Made by a program: the position numbers and the translations under genes | NCBI RefSeq assembly: GCF_026163695.1 | Contig: NZ_JAOTID010000001.1 | Coordinates: 703,121 to 767,120, forward strand | Origin: Shumkonia mesophila | GTDB lineage: Bacteria > Pseudomonadota > Alphaproteobacteria > Rhodospirillales > Shumkoniaceae | DNA length: 64,000 nt | Direction: 5' to 3' | Shown: positions 1-10,357 of the stretch, in pieces | Position numbering within the stretch: position 1 is the stretch's first letter | Layout of the letters: every line of letters starts with the position of its first letter | Notes under the pieces: model-generated | The model's database searches: none | Seen by the model: the letters and a program-made list of their open reading frames with translations, nothing else | Told to the model about the DNA's origin: nothing

Positions 1-1
1 C

Positions 2-1306
2 CTTTCCGGCCGCATCGCCGTCCCCGGCGACAAATCGGTGTCGCATCGGGCGCTGATGCTGGGCGCGCTCGCCGTCGGCGAAACCGCGATCGAGGGGCTG
101 CTGGAAGCCGAAGACGTGCTTGGCACGGCGGCGGCGGTATCGGCTCTGGGCGCCGCCGCCCGGCGTGACGACGACGGCGTCTGGCGGGTCGCGGGGCGCG
201 GCGTCGGCGGCTTGGCCGAGCCCGACCGCGTGCTCGACATGGGCAATTCGGGGACCGGGGCCCGGCTGCTCATGGGCATTCTGGCCACCCATCCCTTCAC
301 CACCTTCATGACCGGCGACGCCTCGTTGTGCCGGCGGCCGATGCGCCGCGTCACCGAACCCCTGGCCGCCTTCGGCGCCCGCTTCGTGACGCGCGCCGGC
401 GGCCGCTTCCCGGCGGCCATCGTCGGCGCCGTCGACCCGCTGCCGGTGACCTATCGCTCGCCCGTGGCCTCGGCCCAGGTGAAATCGGCGGTGCTGCTGG
501 CCGGCCTCAACGCGCCGGGCACCACCACCGTCATCGAGGGCCGGCCGACCCGCGATCATACCGAACTGATGCTCAGGCATTTCGGCGCCCGCCTGCGAAT
601 CGAGGACGCCGGCGACGGCGCCCGGGCCGTTTCGCTCTCCGGCCAGCCTGAACTGGCGGCTGCCCGCGTGCGCGTGCCCGGCGACATTTCCTCGGCGGCC
701 TTCCCGCTGGTCGGCGCCGCCCTTATCGAGGGCTCGGCCCTGACGCTTACGGGCGTCGGCATCAATCCGCTGCGCACCGGCCTCATCGCCACCCTTGAGG
801 AAATGGGCGCCGCCATCAGCCTCACCGACGTCCGCACCGAGGCGGGCGAGCCGGTGGCCGACCTGAAGGTCGCTGGCGGCCGGCTTAAGGGCGTCGACGT
901 GCCGGCCGAGCGCGCGCCGACGATGATCGACGAATACCCCGTCCTGGCCATCGCCGCCGCCTGCGCCGAGGGCGCCACCCGCCTTTTCGGCGTGGGCGAA
1001 TTGCGGGTCAAGGAAAGCGACCGTTTGGCCGCCATCGCCCGCGGGCTCGCCGCCTGCGGGGTCAAAGTCGAGGAAACCGCCGATTCGCTGGTCATTCACG
1101 GCACCGGCCGGCCGCCCAGGGGCGGGGCCCGGGTGGCCGTCGACCTCGATCACCGCATCGCCATGGCCTTCCTGGTGCTGGGGCTTTTGAGCGAAGAGCC
1201 TGTCGGCGTCGACGACGCCGGCCCGATCGCCACCAGTTTCCCCGGCTTCGTCGACCTGATGAACGGCCTCGGCGCGCGCATCGCGACGGAAGGAAGCAGG
1301 CCATGA
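2..1306 (+). CDS. aroA: 3-phosphoshikimate 1-carboxyvinyltransferase (EPSP synthase), 5' end outside window
   Basis: EPSP synthase joins phosphoenolpyruvate to shikimate-3-phosphate, the sixth step of the cytosolic shikimate pathway. The frame is open from the first bases and already reads [11 protein letters not shown], the conserved N-terminal substrate loop, so only a few codons are missing; the GTG at 38 is an internal valine, not the start. About 434 residues are visible, close to the normal 430-450. Signatures seen are [12 protein letters not shown] (first EPSP signature), RVKESDRL (second signature) and [11 protein letters not shown]. Its stop overlaps the cmk start (ATGA at 1303-1306), so the two are translationally coupled. 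The family call is secure; the true start cannot be seen. Confidence 0.96.
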   Translation, partial: LSGRIAVPGDKSVSHRALMLGALAVGETAIEGLLEAEDVLGTAAAVSALGAAARRDDDGVWRVAGRGVGGLAEPDRVLDMGNSGTGARLLMGILATHPFTTFMTGDASLCRRPMRRVTEPLAAFGARFVTRAGGRFPAAIVGAVDPLPVTYRSPVASAQVKSAVLLAGLNAPGTTTVIEGRPTRDHTELMLRHFGARLRIEDAGDGARAVSLSGQPELAAARVRVPGDISSAAFPLVGAALIEGSALTLTGVGINPLRTGLIATLEEMGAAISLTDVRTEAGEPVADLKVAGGRLKGVDVPAERAPTMIDEYPVLAIAAACAEGATRLFGVGELRVKESDRLAAIARGLAACGVKVEETADSLVIHGTGRPPRGGARVAVDLDHRIAMAFLVLGLLSEEPVGVDDAGPIATSFPGFVDLMNGLGARIATEGSRP

Positions 1307-1944
1307 TCATTGCCATCGACGGCCCCGCCGCCTCGGGCAAGGGCACGCTCGCCCGCCGCCTGGCCGACCATCTGGGATACGCCCTGCTGGATACCGGCCT
1401 GCTCTATCGGGCGGTCGGCATGAAGGTGGTGCGCGCCGGCGGCGACGCCGCCGACGCCGAGGCCGCCGCCGAGGCCGCCCGCAATCTCGCGGCCGGCGAG
1501 CTCGAGGCGGCCGATCTGCGCAGCGACGCAGCCGCTTCCGCCGCCTCGAAGGTGGGCGCCATTCCCGCGGTCAGGGCCGCCCTGCTCGACTTCCAGCGCA
1601 CCTTCGCCGCCCATCCGCCGGGCGCCGCCGGCGGCGCCGTTCTCGACGGCCGCGACATCGGCACCGTGGTGTGCCCCGACGCCGACGCCAAGCTGTTCGT
1701 CACCGCCTCGATCGAAGTTCGCGCCGAGCGGCGTCTTAAAGAGTTGCGGGCGCGCGGGCTCGAAGCTATACATAGCCGCGTTCTCCAGGAGATGAAGGAG
1801 CGGGATAGCCGCGACGCAAGCCGCGCGGTGGCACCATTGGAACCGGCCAAGGATGCGTTCGTCCTCGATACGAGCGCGCTCGATCCGGACGCCGTGTTCG
1901 CAGAGGCGCTCGCTTTCGTCAAGGCGCGGGGCAATCGCCGATAA
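1303..1944 (+). CDS. cmk: Cytidylate kinase
   Basis: This 213-residue enzyme phosphorylates CMP and dCMP with ATP. The P-loop GPAASGKGT lies at residues 6-14 and [13 protein letters not shown] is the typical CMP-binding and catalytic segment. Length and motifs match bacterial Cmk. The start ATG overlaps the aroA stop, and a purine-rich GGAAGGAAG upstream, inside aroA, serves as ribosome binding site. The aroA-cmk-rpsA order is widespread in alphaproteobacteria. Confidence 0.96.
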   Translation: MIIAIDGPAASGKGTLARRLADHLGYALLDTGLLYRAVGMKVVRAGGDAADAEAAAEAARNLAAGELEAADLRSDAAASAASKVGAIPAVRAALLDFQRTFAAHPPGAAGGAVLDGRDIGTVVCPDADAKLFVTASIEVRAERRLKELRARGLEAIHSRVLQEMKERDSRDASRAVAPLEPAKDAFVLDTSALDPDAVFAEALAFVKARGNRR

Positions 1945-1984
1945 AACCCCACATCATCGCAATGGAGTCGCGTTGCCGATCTAG

Positions 1985-2005
1985 GGCGTTCCGCGTTGGG
2001 ACGCC
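1985..2005 (+). promoter_or_regulatory. Hairpin in the rpsA leader
   Basis: GGCGTTCC (1985-1992) pairs with GGGACGCC (1998-2005) around the loop GCGTT; one pair is G-U. It has no U tract, so it is not a classical terminator. It lies in the 153-base cmk-rpsA gap. A role in rpsA autoregulation is only an inference; S1 is known to control its own translation in E. coli. Confidence 0.3.
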
Positions 2006-2097
2006 GTGAAACGTTCAAGTCACTCAAATGGTGAAAGACCGCCGGATACAACCGGCCGGCCAGGATAATGGAAGAGTAGGAAAGGATTATCACTTTG

Positions 2098-4056
2098 ATG
2101 GTTGCTGAAAGCGCAAACCTGCCGGGCGAGGGAATCGAGTCCGGCCTGAAAGAGAATTTCGCCGATCTGCTTGACGAGGCCATGGGGCCGGAAGGCTTCG
2201 AGGGCCGAGTCGTCACCGGGACGGTCATCGGCGTCGACAACGACATGGTGCTGATCGACGTCGGCCTCAAATCGGAAGGCCGGGTGCCGGCCAAAGAATT
2301 CGCCTCTCCCGGCCAGGAGTTCGACCTCAAGGCCGGCAGCAAGGTCGACGTCTTCGTCGAACGCTACGAGGATCGCGACGGCGTCGTCCGCCTGAGCCGC
2401 GAGAAGGCCCGCCGCGAAGAGGCGTGGACCGAACTCGAAAAGGCCTTCACCGATGGCCGCCGCGTCAACGGCGTCATCTTCCGCCGGGTCAAGGGCGGCT
2501 TCACCGTCGACCTGTCGGGCGCCGTGGCGTTCCTGCCGGGCAGCCAGGTCGACATCCGTCCGGTTCGCGACATCGCGCCCCTGATGGGCACGCCGCAACC
2601 CTTCCAGATCCTCAAGATGGAGCGCAACCGCTCGAACATCGTGGTGTCGCGCCGCGCCGTGCTCGAGGAAGCCCGCGCCGAGGCCCGCGCCGAGCTGGTG
2701 GCCAACCTCAAGGAAGGCCAGGTTCTCGACGGCGTGGTGAAGAACATCACCGATTACGGCGCCTTCGTCGATCTGGGCGGGGTGGATGGCCTGCTGCACG
2801 TCACCGACATCGCGTGGCGCCGCATCAACCATCCGAGCGAAGCCCTGCAGATCGGCCAGACGGTCAAGGTGCAGGTCATCCGCTTCAATGCCGAAACCCA
2901 GCGCATCTCGCTCGGCATGAAGCAGCTCGACGCCGATCCGTGGGAGGGCGTGCAGGCCAAGTACCAGCCGGGCAGCAAGTTCACCGGCCGCGTCACCAAC
3001 ATCACCGACTACGGCGCCTTCGTCGAACTGGAGCCGGGTGTCGAGGGTCTGGTCCACGTCTCCGAAATGAGCTGGACCAAGAAGAACGTGCACCCCGGCA
3101 AGATCGTCTCGACCAGCCAGGAAGTCGAGGTCATGGTGCTGGATGCCGACCCCGAGAAGCGGCGCATCAGCCTGGGCCTCAAGCAGTGCCTGACCAACCC
3201 GTGGGACGCCTTTGCGGCCGCCCATCCGGCCGGCTCCCTGGTCGAGGGCGAGGTCAAGAACATCACCGAGTTCGGCCTGTTCATCGGCCTGCCCGGCGAG
3301 ATCGACGGCATGGCCCACCTTTCCGACCTGTCCTGGGAAAAGCCGGGCGAAAAAGCCCTGGCCGATTACAAGAAGGGCGACAAGGTGCAGGCCAAGGTGC
3401 TTGACGTCGACGTCGAGAAGGAACGCATCAGCCTGGGCGTCAAGCAGCTGACCAGCGATCCGTTCGAGTCGGGCGTCGTCGGTCTCAAGCGGGGCGACGT
3501 CGTCACCTGCACGGTCATCGCCGTTCAGGACGCCGGCATCGAGGTCAAGGTCGGCGATTCCGGCATGACCGGCTTCATCCGCAAGGCCGACCTGTCGCGC
3601 GACCGCAGCGAGCAGCGGCCCGACCGCTTCGCGGCGGACGAGAAGGTCGACGCCAAGATCACCCAGATCGACCACGGCGGACGTCGCCTCGGGTTGTCGA
3701 TCAAGGCCCTGGAGATCCAGGAAGAGAAGCGGGCGATGGCCGAATACGGCTCGTCCGATGCCGGGGCCAGCCTGGGCGACATTCTCGGCGCGGCGATCCA
3801 GCAGAAGCGCGAAGAGGCCGAGCGCAAGCAGAAGGCCGAGGCCGAGCGCAAGAGCGGCGCCAAGAAGAAGGCCTCCGCCAAGTCCGAGGAGCCCAAGGCC
3901 GAGGAACCCACGGCCGAGGAGCCCAAGGCCGAGGAGGTCGCTGAGGCGGCGGCGGAAGCTGCGGTCGAGGCCGAGGCCGAGCCGAAGCCCAAGAAGACCA
4001 GGGCGAAGAAGGCCAAGGCCGAATCGGACGAAGCCGAGCCCGCGGCCGAAGAGTAA
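2098..4056 (+). CDS. rpsA: 30S ribosomal protein S1
   Basis: S1 binds mRNA at the 30S platform and helps initiate translation, especially on structured or weak Shine-Dalgarno messages. The 652 residues contain six S1/OB-fold repeats; the clearest repeated strings are VVKNITDYGAFVDLGGVDGLLH and the similar GRVTNITDYGAFVELEPGVEGL and NITEFGLFIGLPG segments. Usual length is about 560 residues. The excess is a C-terminal tail (about residue 580 on) almost entirely of Lys, Glu and Ala. I chose the ATG at 2098 over the in-frame TTG at 2095 because AGGAAAGG sits at good spacing upstream. It follows cmk and precedes sppA and ihfB. Confidence 0.96.
   Translation: MVAESANLPGEGIESGLKENFADLLDEAMGPEGFEGRVVTGTVIGVDNDMVLIDVGLKSEGRVPAKEFASPGQEFDLKAGSKVDVFVERYEDRDGVVRLSREKARREEAWTELEKAFTDGRRVNGVIFRRVKGGFTVDLSGAVAFLPGSQVDIRPVRDIAPLMGTPQPFQILKMERNRSNIVVSRRAVLEEARAEARAELVANLKEGQVLDGVVKNITDYGAFVDLGGVDGLLHVTDIAWRRINHPSEALQIGQTVKVQVIRFNAETQRISLGMKQLDADPWEGVQAKYQPGSKFTGRVTNITDYGAFVELEPGVEGLVHVSEMSWTKKNVHPGKIVSTSQEVEVMVLDADPEKRRISLGLKQCLTNPWDAFAAAHPAGSLVEGEVKNITEFGLFIGLPGEIDGMAHLSDLSWEKPGEKALADYKKGDKVQAKVLDVDVEKERISLGVKQLTSDPFESGVVGLKRGDVVTCTVIAVQDAGIEVKVGDSGMTGFIRKADLSRDRSEQRPDRFAADEKVDAKITQIDHGGRRLGLSIKALEIQEEKRAMAEYGSSDAGASLGDILGAAIQQKREEAERKQKAEAERKSGAKKKASAKSEEPKAEEPTAEEPKAEEVAEAAAEAAVEAEAEPKPKKTRAKKAKAESDEAEPAAEE
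3886..3930 (+). repeat. Three tandem 15-bp repeats in the rpsA tail
   Basis: The unit GAGGAGCCCAAGGCC occurs three times head to tail, the middle copy with two changes. It encodes EEPKA-EEPTA-EEPKA in the charged C-terminal tail of S1. It is in frame and a multiple of three, so copy-number change would lengthen or shorten the tail without frameshift. Confidence 0.8.
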
Positions 4057-4158
4057 CGGGAACGTGCGGGCGGTGGCGAAGGGCCGCCGCCCGCCGGTTC
4101 CGACGACAGTTCGACGGCGGTGCCCGACCGGGACCGCCCCGGTGGCAACGGAGGTCGA

Positions 4159-5070
4159 ATGTCCCTGGATGCCGACCGTTTGATCGACAGGCGTCGCCTC
4201 AAGCGACGCCTGACCTTTTGGCGGCTGGCGGCGATCGTCGCCATCGTCGCCTTCATCGCCGCCGTGGCCGGTCGCTACGCCGACGGGGTGTCGGGCGGCT
4301 ACGTGGCCAAGCTGACCGTCGAGGGTATCATCCTCGACGACGCTGCCCGCACCGACGCGCTCGCGGCCGTTGCCGGGGACGGCGACGCCAAGGCCCTGAT
4401 CGTCTACATCGACAGCCCGGGCGGCAGCGTGGTCGGCGGCGAATCGCTGTTCCGCGGCCTGCGCGAGGTGGCCGCCGCCAAACCGGTAGTGGCGGTCATG
4501 GGCGATCTCGCCACCTCGGCCGGCTACATGGCGGCGATCGGGGCCGATCGCGTCTTCGCCAGGGCCGGCTCGGTCACCGGGTCCATCGGCGTCATCATGC
4601 AGTCGGCCGACATCACCGGGCTGCTCGACAAGCTGGGCATCAGGCCCGAGATCATCAAAAGCGCGCCGCTCAAGGCCCAGCCCAATCCCTTCGAGCCGTT
4701 CAGCCCGGCGGCCCGCGAGGCGACGCGCGTGGTGGTAGCCGACATCTTCGAGCTGTTCGTCGACATGGTGGTGGAACGCCGCGAAATGGCCCGCGAGCGG
4801 GTTCTCGGCCTGGCCGACGGCCGGGTCTTCACCGGCCGGCAGGCCAAGGCCAATGGCCTTGTCGACGACCTGGGCGGCGAGGCCGAGGCCCGCCAGTGGC
4901 TGACCGAGGCCAAGGGCATCGCCGAGGGGTTGCCGGTGCGCCCCGTCGAAATCGCCCGCGAGGACGGATGGTGGCGCGAACTTCTCGATGCGTCGGTTGG
5001 AAAAAGCGTGTTTTCTGAAAGACTTAGACTTGACGGGCTGGTTTCGGTTTGGCACCCTGAGGGGCGCTAG
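4159..5070 (+). CDS. sppA: Signal peptide peptidase SppA, S49 family
   Basis: This is a 303-residue membrane-anchored serine peptidase that degrades cleaved signal peptides or other short membrane peptides. A positively charged N-terminus is followed by one transmembrane helix (about residues 22-38). Then come the S49 fold landmarks: YIDSPGGSVVGGE, the nucleophile region ATSAGYMAA (Ser120) and the likely base in SAPLKAQPNPF (Lys172). It has one protease domain, like the 36-kDa form rather than the 67-kDa E. coli enzyme. I preferred the ATG at 4159 to the upstream in-frame start at 4120 because GGAGG lies just before it. It sits between rpsA and ihfB, a common alphaproteobacterial order. Confidence 0.9.
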   Translation: MSLDADRLIDRRRLKRRLTFWRLAAIVAIVAFIAAVAGRYADGVSGGYVAKLTVEGIILDDAARTDALAAVAGDGDAKALIVYIDSPGGSVVGGESLFRGLREVAAAKPVVAVMGDLATSAGYMAAIGADRVFARAGSVTGSIGVIMQSADITGLLDKLGIRPEIIKSAPLKAQPNPFEPFSPAAREATRVVVADIFELFVDMVVERREMARERVLGLADGRVFTGRQAKANGLVDDLGGEAEARQWLTEAKGIAEGLPVRPVEIAREDGWWRELLDASVGKSVFSERLRLDGLVSVWHPEGR

Positions 5071-5127
5071 GCGGGCGGAGTCGCCTTCTCGCTCCGCCGG
5101 GGGACGCACCAGAAAAGGATTTGCGGT

Positions 5128-5406
5128 ATGACGAAGTCGGAGTTGATCGCGCGCCTTGCCGAGGCCAACCCGCATCTGTACCACCGGGACATCGAGCGGA
5201 TCGTCACCACCATTTTCGACGAGATCACGGCGGCCCTGGCCGACGGCGATCGGGTGGAATTGCGCGGGTTCGGCGCCTTTTCGGTCAAGGAGCGGGGCTC
5301 GCGCCTCGGCCGCAATCCGCGCACCGGCGATTCCGTCGACGTGCCGGCCAAGTACATTCCCTACTTCAAGACCGGCAAGCAGCTGCGTCAGATTCTGAAT
5401 ACCTGA
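5128..5406 (+). CDS. ihfB: Integration host factor beta subunit
   Basis: IHF is a heterodimer that binds and sharply bends DNA, assisting recombination, replication and sigma-54 promoters. The 92-residue protein has the HU/IHF fold throughout. [21 protein letters not shown] is the DNA-binding arm signature; the RNPRTG turn with a following proline marks the intercalating region. Start [12 protein letters not shown] is typical for IhfB and an AAAAGGA ribosome site precedes the ATG. The partner ihfA is not in this window. Confidence 0.94.
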   Translation: MTKSELIARLAEANPHLYHRDIERIVTTIFDEITAALADGDRVELRGFGAFSVKERGSRLGRNPRTGDSVDVPAKYIPYFKTGKQLRQILNT

Positions 5407-5455
5407 CCGGCCCTTCCGGCGGGCGCCCATCCGCCGAAGCTTGAAAGGACGCTCC

Positions 5456-5803
5456 GTGTCGAGGCTGCTCTCCTGGATCATCATGGTGCCAGTGGCGCTG
5501 GCGGTGATCAGTTTCGCGGTCAACAACCGGGCCGCCGTCACGGTCGACCTGTGGCCGGTGCCGTTCTCCGTCGAGGCGCCGCTGTTCGCCGTCGTGCTGG
5601 CCAGCCTGGTCGGCGGCGTGGTGGTGGGCGGCCTCATCGCCTGGCTGTCCGGCGGCCGCGCCCGTCACCGCGCGCGGGCCAACGCCCGGCGCGCCGCCGC
5701 CGCCGAGCAGGAACTTTCCACCCTGCGCCAGCGGCTGGGCGACATCGCCGGCGATGAGCCGGCGGCCGGGCCGGCGGTGCCGGCGCGGCTGGATTCCGCC
5801 TGA
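5456..5803 (+). CDS. lapA: LapA-domain (DUF1049) inner-membrane protein
   Basis: This is a 115-residue small membrane protein with two hydrophobic segments: WIIMVPVALAVISFAV near the N-terminus and LFAVVLASLVGGVVVGGLIAWL in the middle. A basic coiled-coil-like tail rich in Arg, Ala and Glu follows, the LapA/YciS layout. In E. coli LapA/LapB take part in LPS assembly control. A lapB is not adjacent here, so the role is inferred only from domain and position after ihfB. I chose the GTG at 5456, with AAAGGA at ideal spacing, over the TTG at 5441. Confidence 0.8.
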   Translation: MSRLLSWIIMVPVALAVISFAVNNRAAVTVDLWPVPFSVEAPLFAVVLASLVGGVVVGGLIAWLSGGRARHRARANARRAAAAEQELSTLRQRLGDIAGDEPAAGPAVPARLDSA

Positions 5804-5828
5804 TTTGGCTTCCCAGCGAGGGATCGAC

Positions 5829-6539
5829 ATGCCCCGTCCGACCAATCGCATCTTCGTCGCCGTCGATACCACCGATCCCGGGCGGGCGGCAGACCTGGCG
5901 GCCGACCTCGGCGGGCTGGTCGGCGGCCTCAAGCTGGGCAAGGAGTTCTTCACCGCCAACGGCCCGCAGGGCGCGCGCCGGGTGATCGACGCCGCCGGCT
6001 TGCCGCTGTTCCTCGACCTCAAGTTCCACGACATCCCCAACACGGTGGCCGCCGCGGTGCGGGCCGCGTTGCCGCTGCATCCCTTCATGCTCGACGTCCA
6101 CGCCGCCGGCGGCCCCGCCATGATGCGCGCCGCCGCCGCGGCCGCCGCCGAGGCCGGGCCATCGCGCCCGCTGGTGCTGGGCGTCACCGTGCTGACCTCG
6201 CTCACCGACGACGATCTGGCGGCGATGGGGGTCGCCGGCAAGACCACCGAGCAGGTGGTCCGCCTGGCCCGCCTGGCCCAGGAATGCGGCCTCGACGGCG
6301 TCGTCTGCTCGGCCAAGGAAATCGTCGCCCTGCGCGGCGCCTGCGGCGCCGGCTTCAAGCTGGTGGTGCCGGGCATCCGTCCGGCCTGGGCCGCCGCCGA
6401 CGACCAGCGGCGCATCGTCACGCCCGGCGAGGCCATGGCGCTGGGCGCCGACTTCCTGGTCATCGGCCGGCCGATCACCGGCGCCGCCGACCCCGCCGAG
6501 GCGGCGCGGCGCATCGCCGACGAGATCGGCCGCTCGTGA
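5829..6539 (+). CDS. pyrF: Orotidine 5'-phosphate decarboxylase
   Basis: The enzyme decarboxylates OMP to UMP, the last de novo pyrimidine step. The 236-residue TIM barrel shows the active-site string [11 protein letters not shown] with its Lys-Asp catalytic network, GVTVLTSL, and the phosphate-binding VVPGIRP. The start at ATG 5829 is supported by GAGGG upstream; upstream in-frame codons read as low-complexity arginine-rich sequence. Its TGA overlaps the trpF ATG (TGATG at 6537-6541), coupling pyrimidine and tryptophan genes. Confidence 0.95.
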   Translation: MPRPTNRIFVAVDTTDPGRAADLAADLGGLVGGLKLGKEFFTANGPQGARRVIDAAGLPLFLDLKFHDIPNTVAAAVRAALPLHPFMLDVHAAGGPAMMRAAAAAAAEAGPSRPLVLGVTVLTSLTDDDLAAMGVAGKTTEQVVRLARLAQECGLDGVVCSAKEIVALRGACGAGFKLVVPGIRPAWAAADDQRRIVTPGEAMALGADFLVIGRPITGAADPAEAARRIADEIGRS

Positions 6540-7180
6540 TGGGTGTCGACGTCAAGATCTGCGGGCTGAGCACGCCCGAGGCTGTCAAAGCGGCCGCGGC
6601 GGGCGGCGCCCGCTACATCGGCTTCGTCTTCTTTCCGCCGTCGCCACGCTTCGTCAAGCCGGCCGTGGCCGCCGAACTGGGGGGATACGCCAACGGCGAC
6701 ATCGTCCGGGTCGGCCTGACGGTCGATGCCGACGACGCCGCGCTCGCCGATATTGTTGCTCATGCCCGCATCGATCGCCTGCAACTGCACGGCCGCGAAA
6801 GCCCCGAGCGGGTGGCCGAGGTGCGCCGCCGTTTCGGCCTGCCGGTGATCAAGGCATTGCCCATCGCCGGGCCGGACGACGTGGCCGCCGCGCGGACCTA
6901 CGAAGAAGTGGCCGACATGCTGCTGTTCGACGCCCGGCCGCCGGCCGGGGCCGACCGTCCGGGCGGCAACGCCCTTTCCTTCGACTGGCGCCTGCTGGCC
7001 GCCGCGACGTGGCGACGGCCGTGGATGCTGGCTGGCGGCCTGACCGCCGCCAACCTGGCCGAGGCGGTGCGCCAGAGCGGGGCCGGGGCGGTCGACGTGT
7101 CCTCGGGGGTCGAAGACCAGCCGGGGGTCAAGAACGTGCTGAAAATCCAGGAATTTCTGCAAGCGGCGGGGCGCTGCTGA
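6539..7180 (+). CDS. trpF: Phosphoribosylanthranilate isomerase
   Basis: The enzyme catalyses the Amadori rearrangement of phosphoribosylanthranilate in tryptophan synthesis. The protein has 213 residues. The catalytic cysteine is in [11 protein letters not shown] near the N-terminus, the catalytic aspartate region is LLFDARPP, and the phosphate loop is in [11 protein letters not shown] and [10 protein letters not shown]. It starts within the pyrF stop codon, so translation is coupled. trpB follows after 131 bases. Confidence 0.95.
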   Translation: MGVDVKICGLSTPEAVKAAAAGGARYIGFVFFPPSPRFVKPAVAAELGGYANGDIVRVGLTVDADDAALADIVAHARIDRLQLHGRESPERVAEVRRRFGLPVIKALPIAGPDDVAAARTYEEVADMLLFDARPPAGADRPGGNALSFDWRLLAAATWRRPWMLAGGLTAANLAEAVRQSGAGAVDVSSGVEDQPGVKNVLKIQEFLQAAGRC

Positions 7181-7251
7181 ACGAACCGTGTCGGCCTCGC
7201 CGCCGGCGGCGAAACAAAGAACTCCGTTTTGCCGCGACTTTGTGGTTTATT

Positions 7252-7274
7252 ACCGGCCCGCGGGAGGGGCCGGT
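7252..7274 (+). promoter_or_regulatory. GC-rich hairpin between trpF and trpB
   Basis: ACCGGCCC (7252-7259) and GGGCCGGT (7267-7274) form a perfect 8-bp stem with a 7-base loop, followed by TT only. It is the main structure in the 131-base trpF-trpB gap. It could act as an attenuator or RNA-stability element; there is no leader peptide with tandem Trp codons that I can see. The function is therefore inferred. Confidence 0.35.
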
Positions 7275-7311
7275 TTCGCCCATTCCCGAGGACCACCCGG
7301 ATCAACGCACG

Positions 7312-8532
7312 ATGGACAGCATGGATAAGCCGAACACCTATCGCGGCGGGCCCAACGAGCACGGGCATTTCGGCATCTACGGCGGCCGCTACGTCGCCGA
7401 GACGCTGATGCCGCTCATCCTCGAGGTCGAGCGCGCCTACGAGGCGGCCAAGGCCGACCCCACCTTCGCCGCCGAGATGGACGGCTATTTCAAGACCTAC
7501 GTGGGAAGGCCGAGCCCGCTCTACTTCGCGGAACGGATGACCGCCGAGTTCGGCGGCGCCCGCATCTATCTGAAGCGCGAGGACCTCAACCACACCGGGG
7601 CGCACAAGATCAACAACTGCGTCGGCCAGGCGCTGTTGGCCCGCCGCATGGGCAAGCGGCGCATCATCGCCGAAACCGGGGCCGGCCAGCACGGCGTCGC
7701 CACCGCCACCGTCTGCGCGCTGTTCAACCTTCCGTGCGTCGTCTACATGGGCAAGACCGACATCGAGCGCCAGGCGCCCAACGTCTTTCGCATGAAGATG
7801 CTGGGGGCCGAGGTGCGCCCCGTCACCTCGGGCTCGGCGACGCTGAAGGACGCCATGAACGAGGCGCTGCGCGACTGGGTCGCCAATGTCGAGGACACCT
7901 ACTATCTGATCGGCACCACCGCCGGGCCGCACCCCTATCCATCGATGGTGCGCGATTTCCAGTCGGTGATCGGCGAAGAAGTGCGCCAGCAGATGCGGGA
8001 GGCCGAGGGCCGGCTGCCCGACACCCTTTTGGCCTGCATCGGCGGCGGCTCCAATTCCATGGGTCTCTTCCATCCCTTTCTCGACGAGCCAACCGTTCGC
8101 ATCGTCGCCGTCGAGGCGGCCGGAGAAGGCATCGCCACCGGCAAGCACGCCGCCAGCCTGGCGGCGGGCAGGCCCGGCGTGCTGCACGGCAACCGCACCT
8201 ACCTGCTGCAGGACGCCGACGGCCAGATCGAGGAGGCCCATTCGGTGTCGGCCGGCCTCGACTATCCCGGGATTGGTCCCGAGCACGCCTGGCTGCACGA
8301 CGTCGGGCGCGTCGAATACGTTTCCATCACCGATGCCGAGGCCGTCGCCGCCTTCCATCAATGCACCCGGCTGGAGGGCATCATCCCGGCGCTGGAATCG
8401 GCCCACGCCGTCGCCCATGCCGTCAAGCTGGCGCCCACCCTGGGGCCCGACAACCTGCTGGTCGTCAACATGAGCGGGCGCGGCGACAAGGATCTCGACA
8501 CCATCGCCCGGCTGGAAGGGACCACGCTATGA
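7312..8532 (+). CDS. trpB: Tryptophan synthase beta chain
   Basis: TrpB is the PLP enzyme that condenses indole with serine in the TrpA2B2 complex. The protein has 406 residues. The PLP lysine is in [10 protein letters not shown] (Lys99) and the PLP-phosphate loop is in [20 protein letters not shown] lines the active site. The N-terminus [12 protein letters not shown] is typical. The start is ATG 7312 or ATG 7321; neither has a clear Shine-Dalgarno site. The stop overlaps the trpA start (ATGA), the usual coupling of the two subunits. Confidence 0.95.
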   Translation: MDSMDKPNTYRGGPNEHGHFGIYGGRYVAETLMPLILEVERAYEAAKADPTFAAEMDGYFKTYVGRPSPLYFAERMTAEFGGARIYLKREDLNHTGAHKINNCVGQALLARRMGKRRIIAETGAGQHGVATATVCALFNLPCVVYMGKTDIERQAPNVFRMKMLGAEVRPVTSGSATLKDAMNEALRDWVANVEDTYYLIGTTAGPHPYPSMVRDFQSVIGEEVRQQMREAEGRLPDTLLACIGGGSNSMGLFHPFLDEPTVRIVAVEAAGEGIATGKHAASLAAGRPGVLHGNRTYLLQDADGQIEEAHSVSAGLDYPGIGPEHAWLHDVGRVEYVSITDAEAVAAFHQCTRLEGIIPALESAHAVAHAVKLAPTLGPDNLLVVNMSGRGDKDLDTIARLEGTTL

Positions 8533-9377
8533 GCGGCGCTACCCGAATCGAGCGGCGGTTCGCCGATCTCAAGGCCAAGGGGCGGGCCGGCCTCGTCACC
8601 TTCCTGACGGCGGGCGACCCCGATCCCCGGGTGTCGGCGGAAATCCTGAAAGGTCTGCCGGCGGCGGGCGCCGACCTCATCGAATTGGGCATGCCGTTCA
8701 GCGACCCGATGGCCGACGGCCCGGCCATCCAGAACAGCTCGCTCCGCGCACTGGCGGCCGGCATGACGCTGGAAAAGACTCTGCGCCTGGTGGCCGATTT
8801 CCGGCGCGGCGACGACGCCACGCCGATCATCCTGATGGGCTACTTCAACCCCATCTATGCCTTCGGCGTCGAGCGTTTCCTGGCGGCGGCCCGGAAGGCC
8901 GGCGTCGACGGCCTGATCATCGTCGACTTGCCGCCGGAGGAAGAGGCGGACCTGTGCCTGCCCGCCCGCAAGGCGGGGCTGAACTTCATCTTCCTGACGG
9001 CGCCGACCACCGACGACGTGCGGCTGCCGCGCGTGTTGGAGAGGGCCAGCGGCTTCGTCTACTACGTGTCGATCACCGGCATCACCGGCACCGCCTCGGC
9101 CTCGGTCGCCAATATCGGCGCCGCCATGGCCCGCCTCAGGCGCCACACAGACCTGCCGATCGCCGTCGGCTTCGGCATCAAGACGGCCGCGCAGGCCGCC
9201 GAGGTGGCGGCGGTGGCCGATGCCGCGGTGGTCGGCTCGGCCCTGGTCAATTGCCTGGCCGCGAACCTGAATGCCGCCGGGGTTGCGGAACCGGGGCTGG
9301 TCACGGCCGTTTTGGGTATGGTGAGCGAACTGGCCGGTGGCGTCGCCGCCGGCCGCGTTCGGGAGGACGCGCGATGA
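8529..9377 (+). CDS. trpA: Tryptophan synthase alpha chain
   Basis: TrpA cleaves indole-3-glycerol phosphate and passes indole through a tunnel to TrpB. The protein has 282 residues. The catalytic Glu is in [16 protein letters not shown] and the catalytic Asp in IIVDLPPEE. The phosphate-binding [10 protein letters not shown] and VVGSALV segments are intact. It overlaps trpB upstream and accD downstream by four bases each. The trpB-trpA-accD-folC order is a common proteobacterial arrangement. Confidence 0.96.
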   Translation: MSGATRIERRFADLKAKGRAGLVTFLTAGDPDPRVSAEILKGLPAAGADLIELGMPFSDPMADGPAIQNSSLRALAAGMTLEKTLRLVADFRRGDDATPIILMGYFNPIYAFGVERFLAAARKAGVDGLIIVDLPPEEEADLCLPARKAGLNFIFLTAPTTDDVRLPRVLERASGFVYYVSITGITGTASASVANIGAAMARLRRHTDLPIAVGFGIKTAAQAAEVAAVADAAVVGSALVNCLAANLNAAGVAEPGLVTAVLGMVSELAGGVAAGRVREDAR

Positions 9378-10357
9378 ACTGGCTGAAGAACTGGGTTCGT
9401 CCGAAACTGCGCGAGCTGGTCGGCCAGCGGGAGATCCCCGAGAACCTCTGGCACAAGTGCCCGAAGTGCGAGCAGATGATCTTCCATCGCGATCTCGCCG
9501 CCAATCTTCGGGTCTGCCCGCATTGCGGCCACCACATGCGGCTCTCGGTCACCGAGCGCCTCAAGATGCTGTTCGACGATGGCGCCTATCAGATCATCGA
9601 GCTGCCGGAAGCGGTCAATGACCCGCTGCGCTTTCGCGACAGCAAGCGCTATGCCGAGCGGCTGCGCGACGCCCGCAGCAAGAACGGCACCCAGGACGCA
9701 CTTTCCGTGGCGCATGGCAAGATGGGCGGCATGAACGTGGTCATCGCCGCCTTCAACTTCGATTTCATGGGCGGCTCCATGGGCATCGCCGTCGGCGAGG
9801 GCCTGCTGGCGGCGGCCCGCCTCGCCGTGGTGCAGGACGCCCCGCTCATCGTGGTCCCGGCCTCGGGCGGCGCCCGCATGCAGGAAGGCATCCTGTCCCT
9901 GATGCAGATGGTGCGCACCACGCTGGCCGTCGAGGACGTGCGCGAGGCCGGCCTGCCCTATCTGGTGGTGCTGACCGATCCGACCACCGGCGGCGTTTCG
10001 GCCTCCTTCGCCATGCTGGGCGATATTACCGTGGCCGAGCCCGGCGCGGTCATCGGCTTCGCCGGCGCCCGGGTCATCGAGCAGACCATCCGCGCCAAGC
10101 TGCCCGAGGGCTTCCAGCGGGCCGAATACCTCTACGATCACGGCATGGTCGACATCGTGGTCAACCGCCACGAGCTGCGCGCCACCCTGATCCGCATCGT
10201 CGACCTGCTGCGCAACCGCCGCCCGCCGGGGGAACTGGTGACGCTGGGCGACGCCGAGGAGGCGGCCGCCCCGGCCAAGCCGGCCCGCACGGCGGTCGCC
10301 AAGGCCTTTGCCGCCAAGGCTAAGGCCAACAAGGAAAAGGAAACGTCGGCTGAGTAG
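9374..10357 (+). CDS. accD: Acetyl-CoA carboxylase, carboxyltransferase beta subunit
   Basis: AccD with AccA transfers the carboxyl group from biotin to acetyl-CoA, making malonyl-CoA for fatty-acid synthesis. The 327 residues begin with a four-cysteine zinc ribbon (Cys29, Cys32, Cys48, Cys51). The crotonase-fold carboxyltransferase domain follows, with GGARMQEGI and [17 protein letters not shown]. The C-terminus is an Ala/Lys-rich tail. The last codons overlap the upstream region of folC, which appears to start inside this gene. Confidence 0.95.
   Translation: MNWLKNWVRPKLRELVGQREIPENLWHKCPKCEQMIFHRDLAANLRVCPHCGHHMRLSVTERLKMLFDDGAYQIIELPEAVNDPLRFRDSKRYAERLRDARSKNGTQDALSVAHGKMGGMNVVIAAFNFDFMGGSMGIAVGEGLLAAARLAVVQDAPLIVVPASGGARMQEGILSLMQMVRTTLAVEDVREAGLPYLVVLTDPTTGGVSASFAMLGDITVAEPGAVIGFAGARVIEQTIRAKLPEGFQRAEYLYDHGMVDIVVNRHELRATLIRIVDLLRNRRPPGELVTLGDAEEAAAPAKPARTAVAKAFAAKAKANKEKETSAE

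Noticed and set aside
2020..5637. 1205-residue minus-strand open frame opposite rpsA, sppA and ihfB
   Set aside because: It is a GC-driven shadow: low-complexity, no motifs, and it lies opposite three well-identified genes. Similar long shadows opposite addA (12677-16159), addB (17170-19155) and gltB (36230-39133) were rejected for the same reason.
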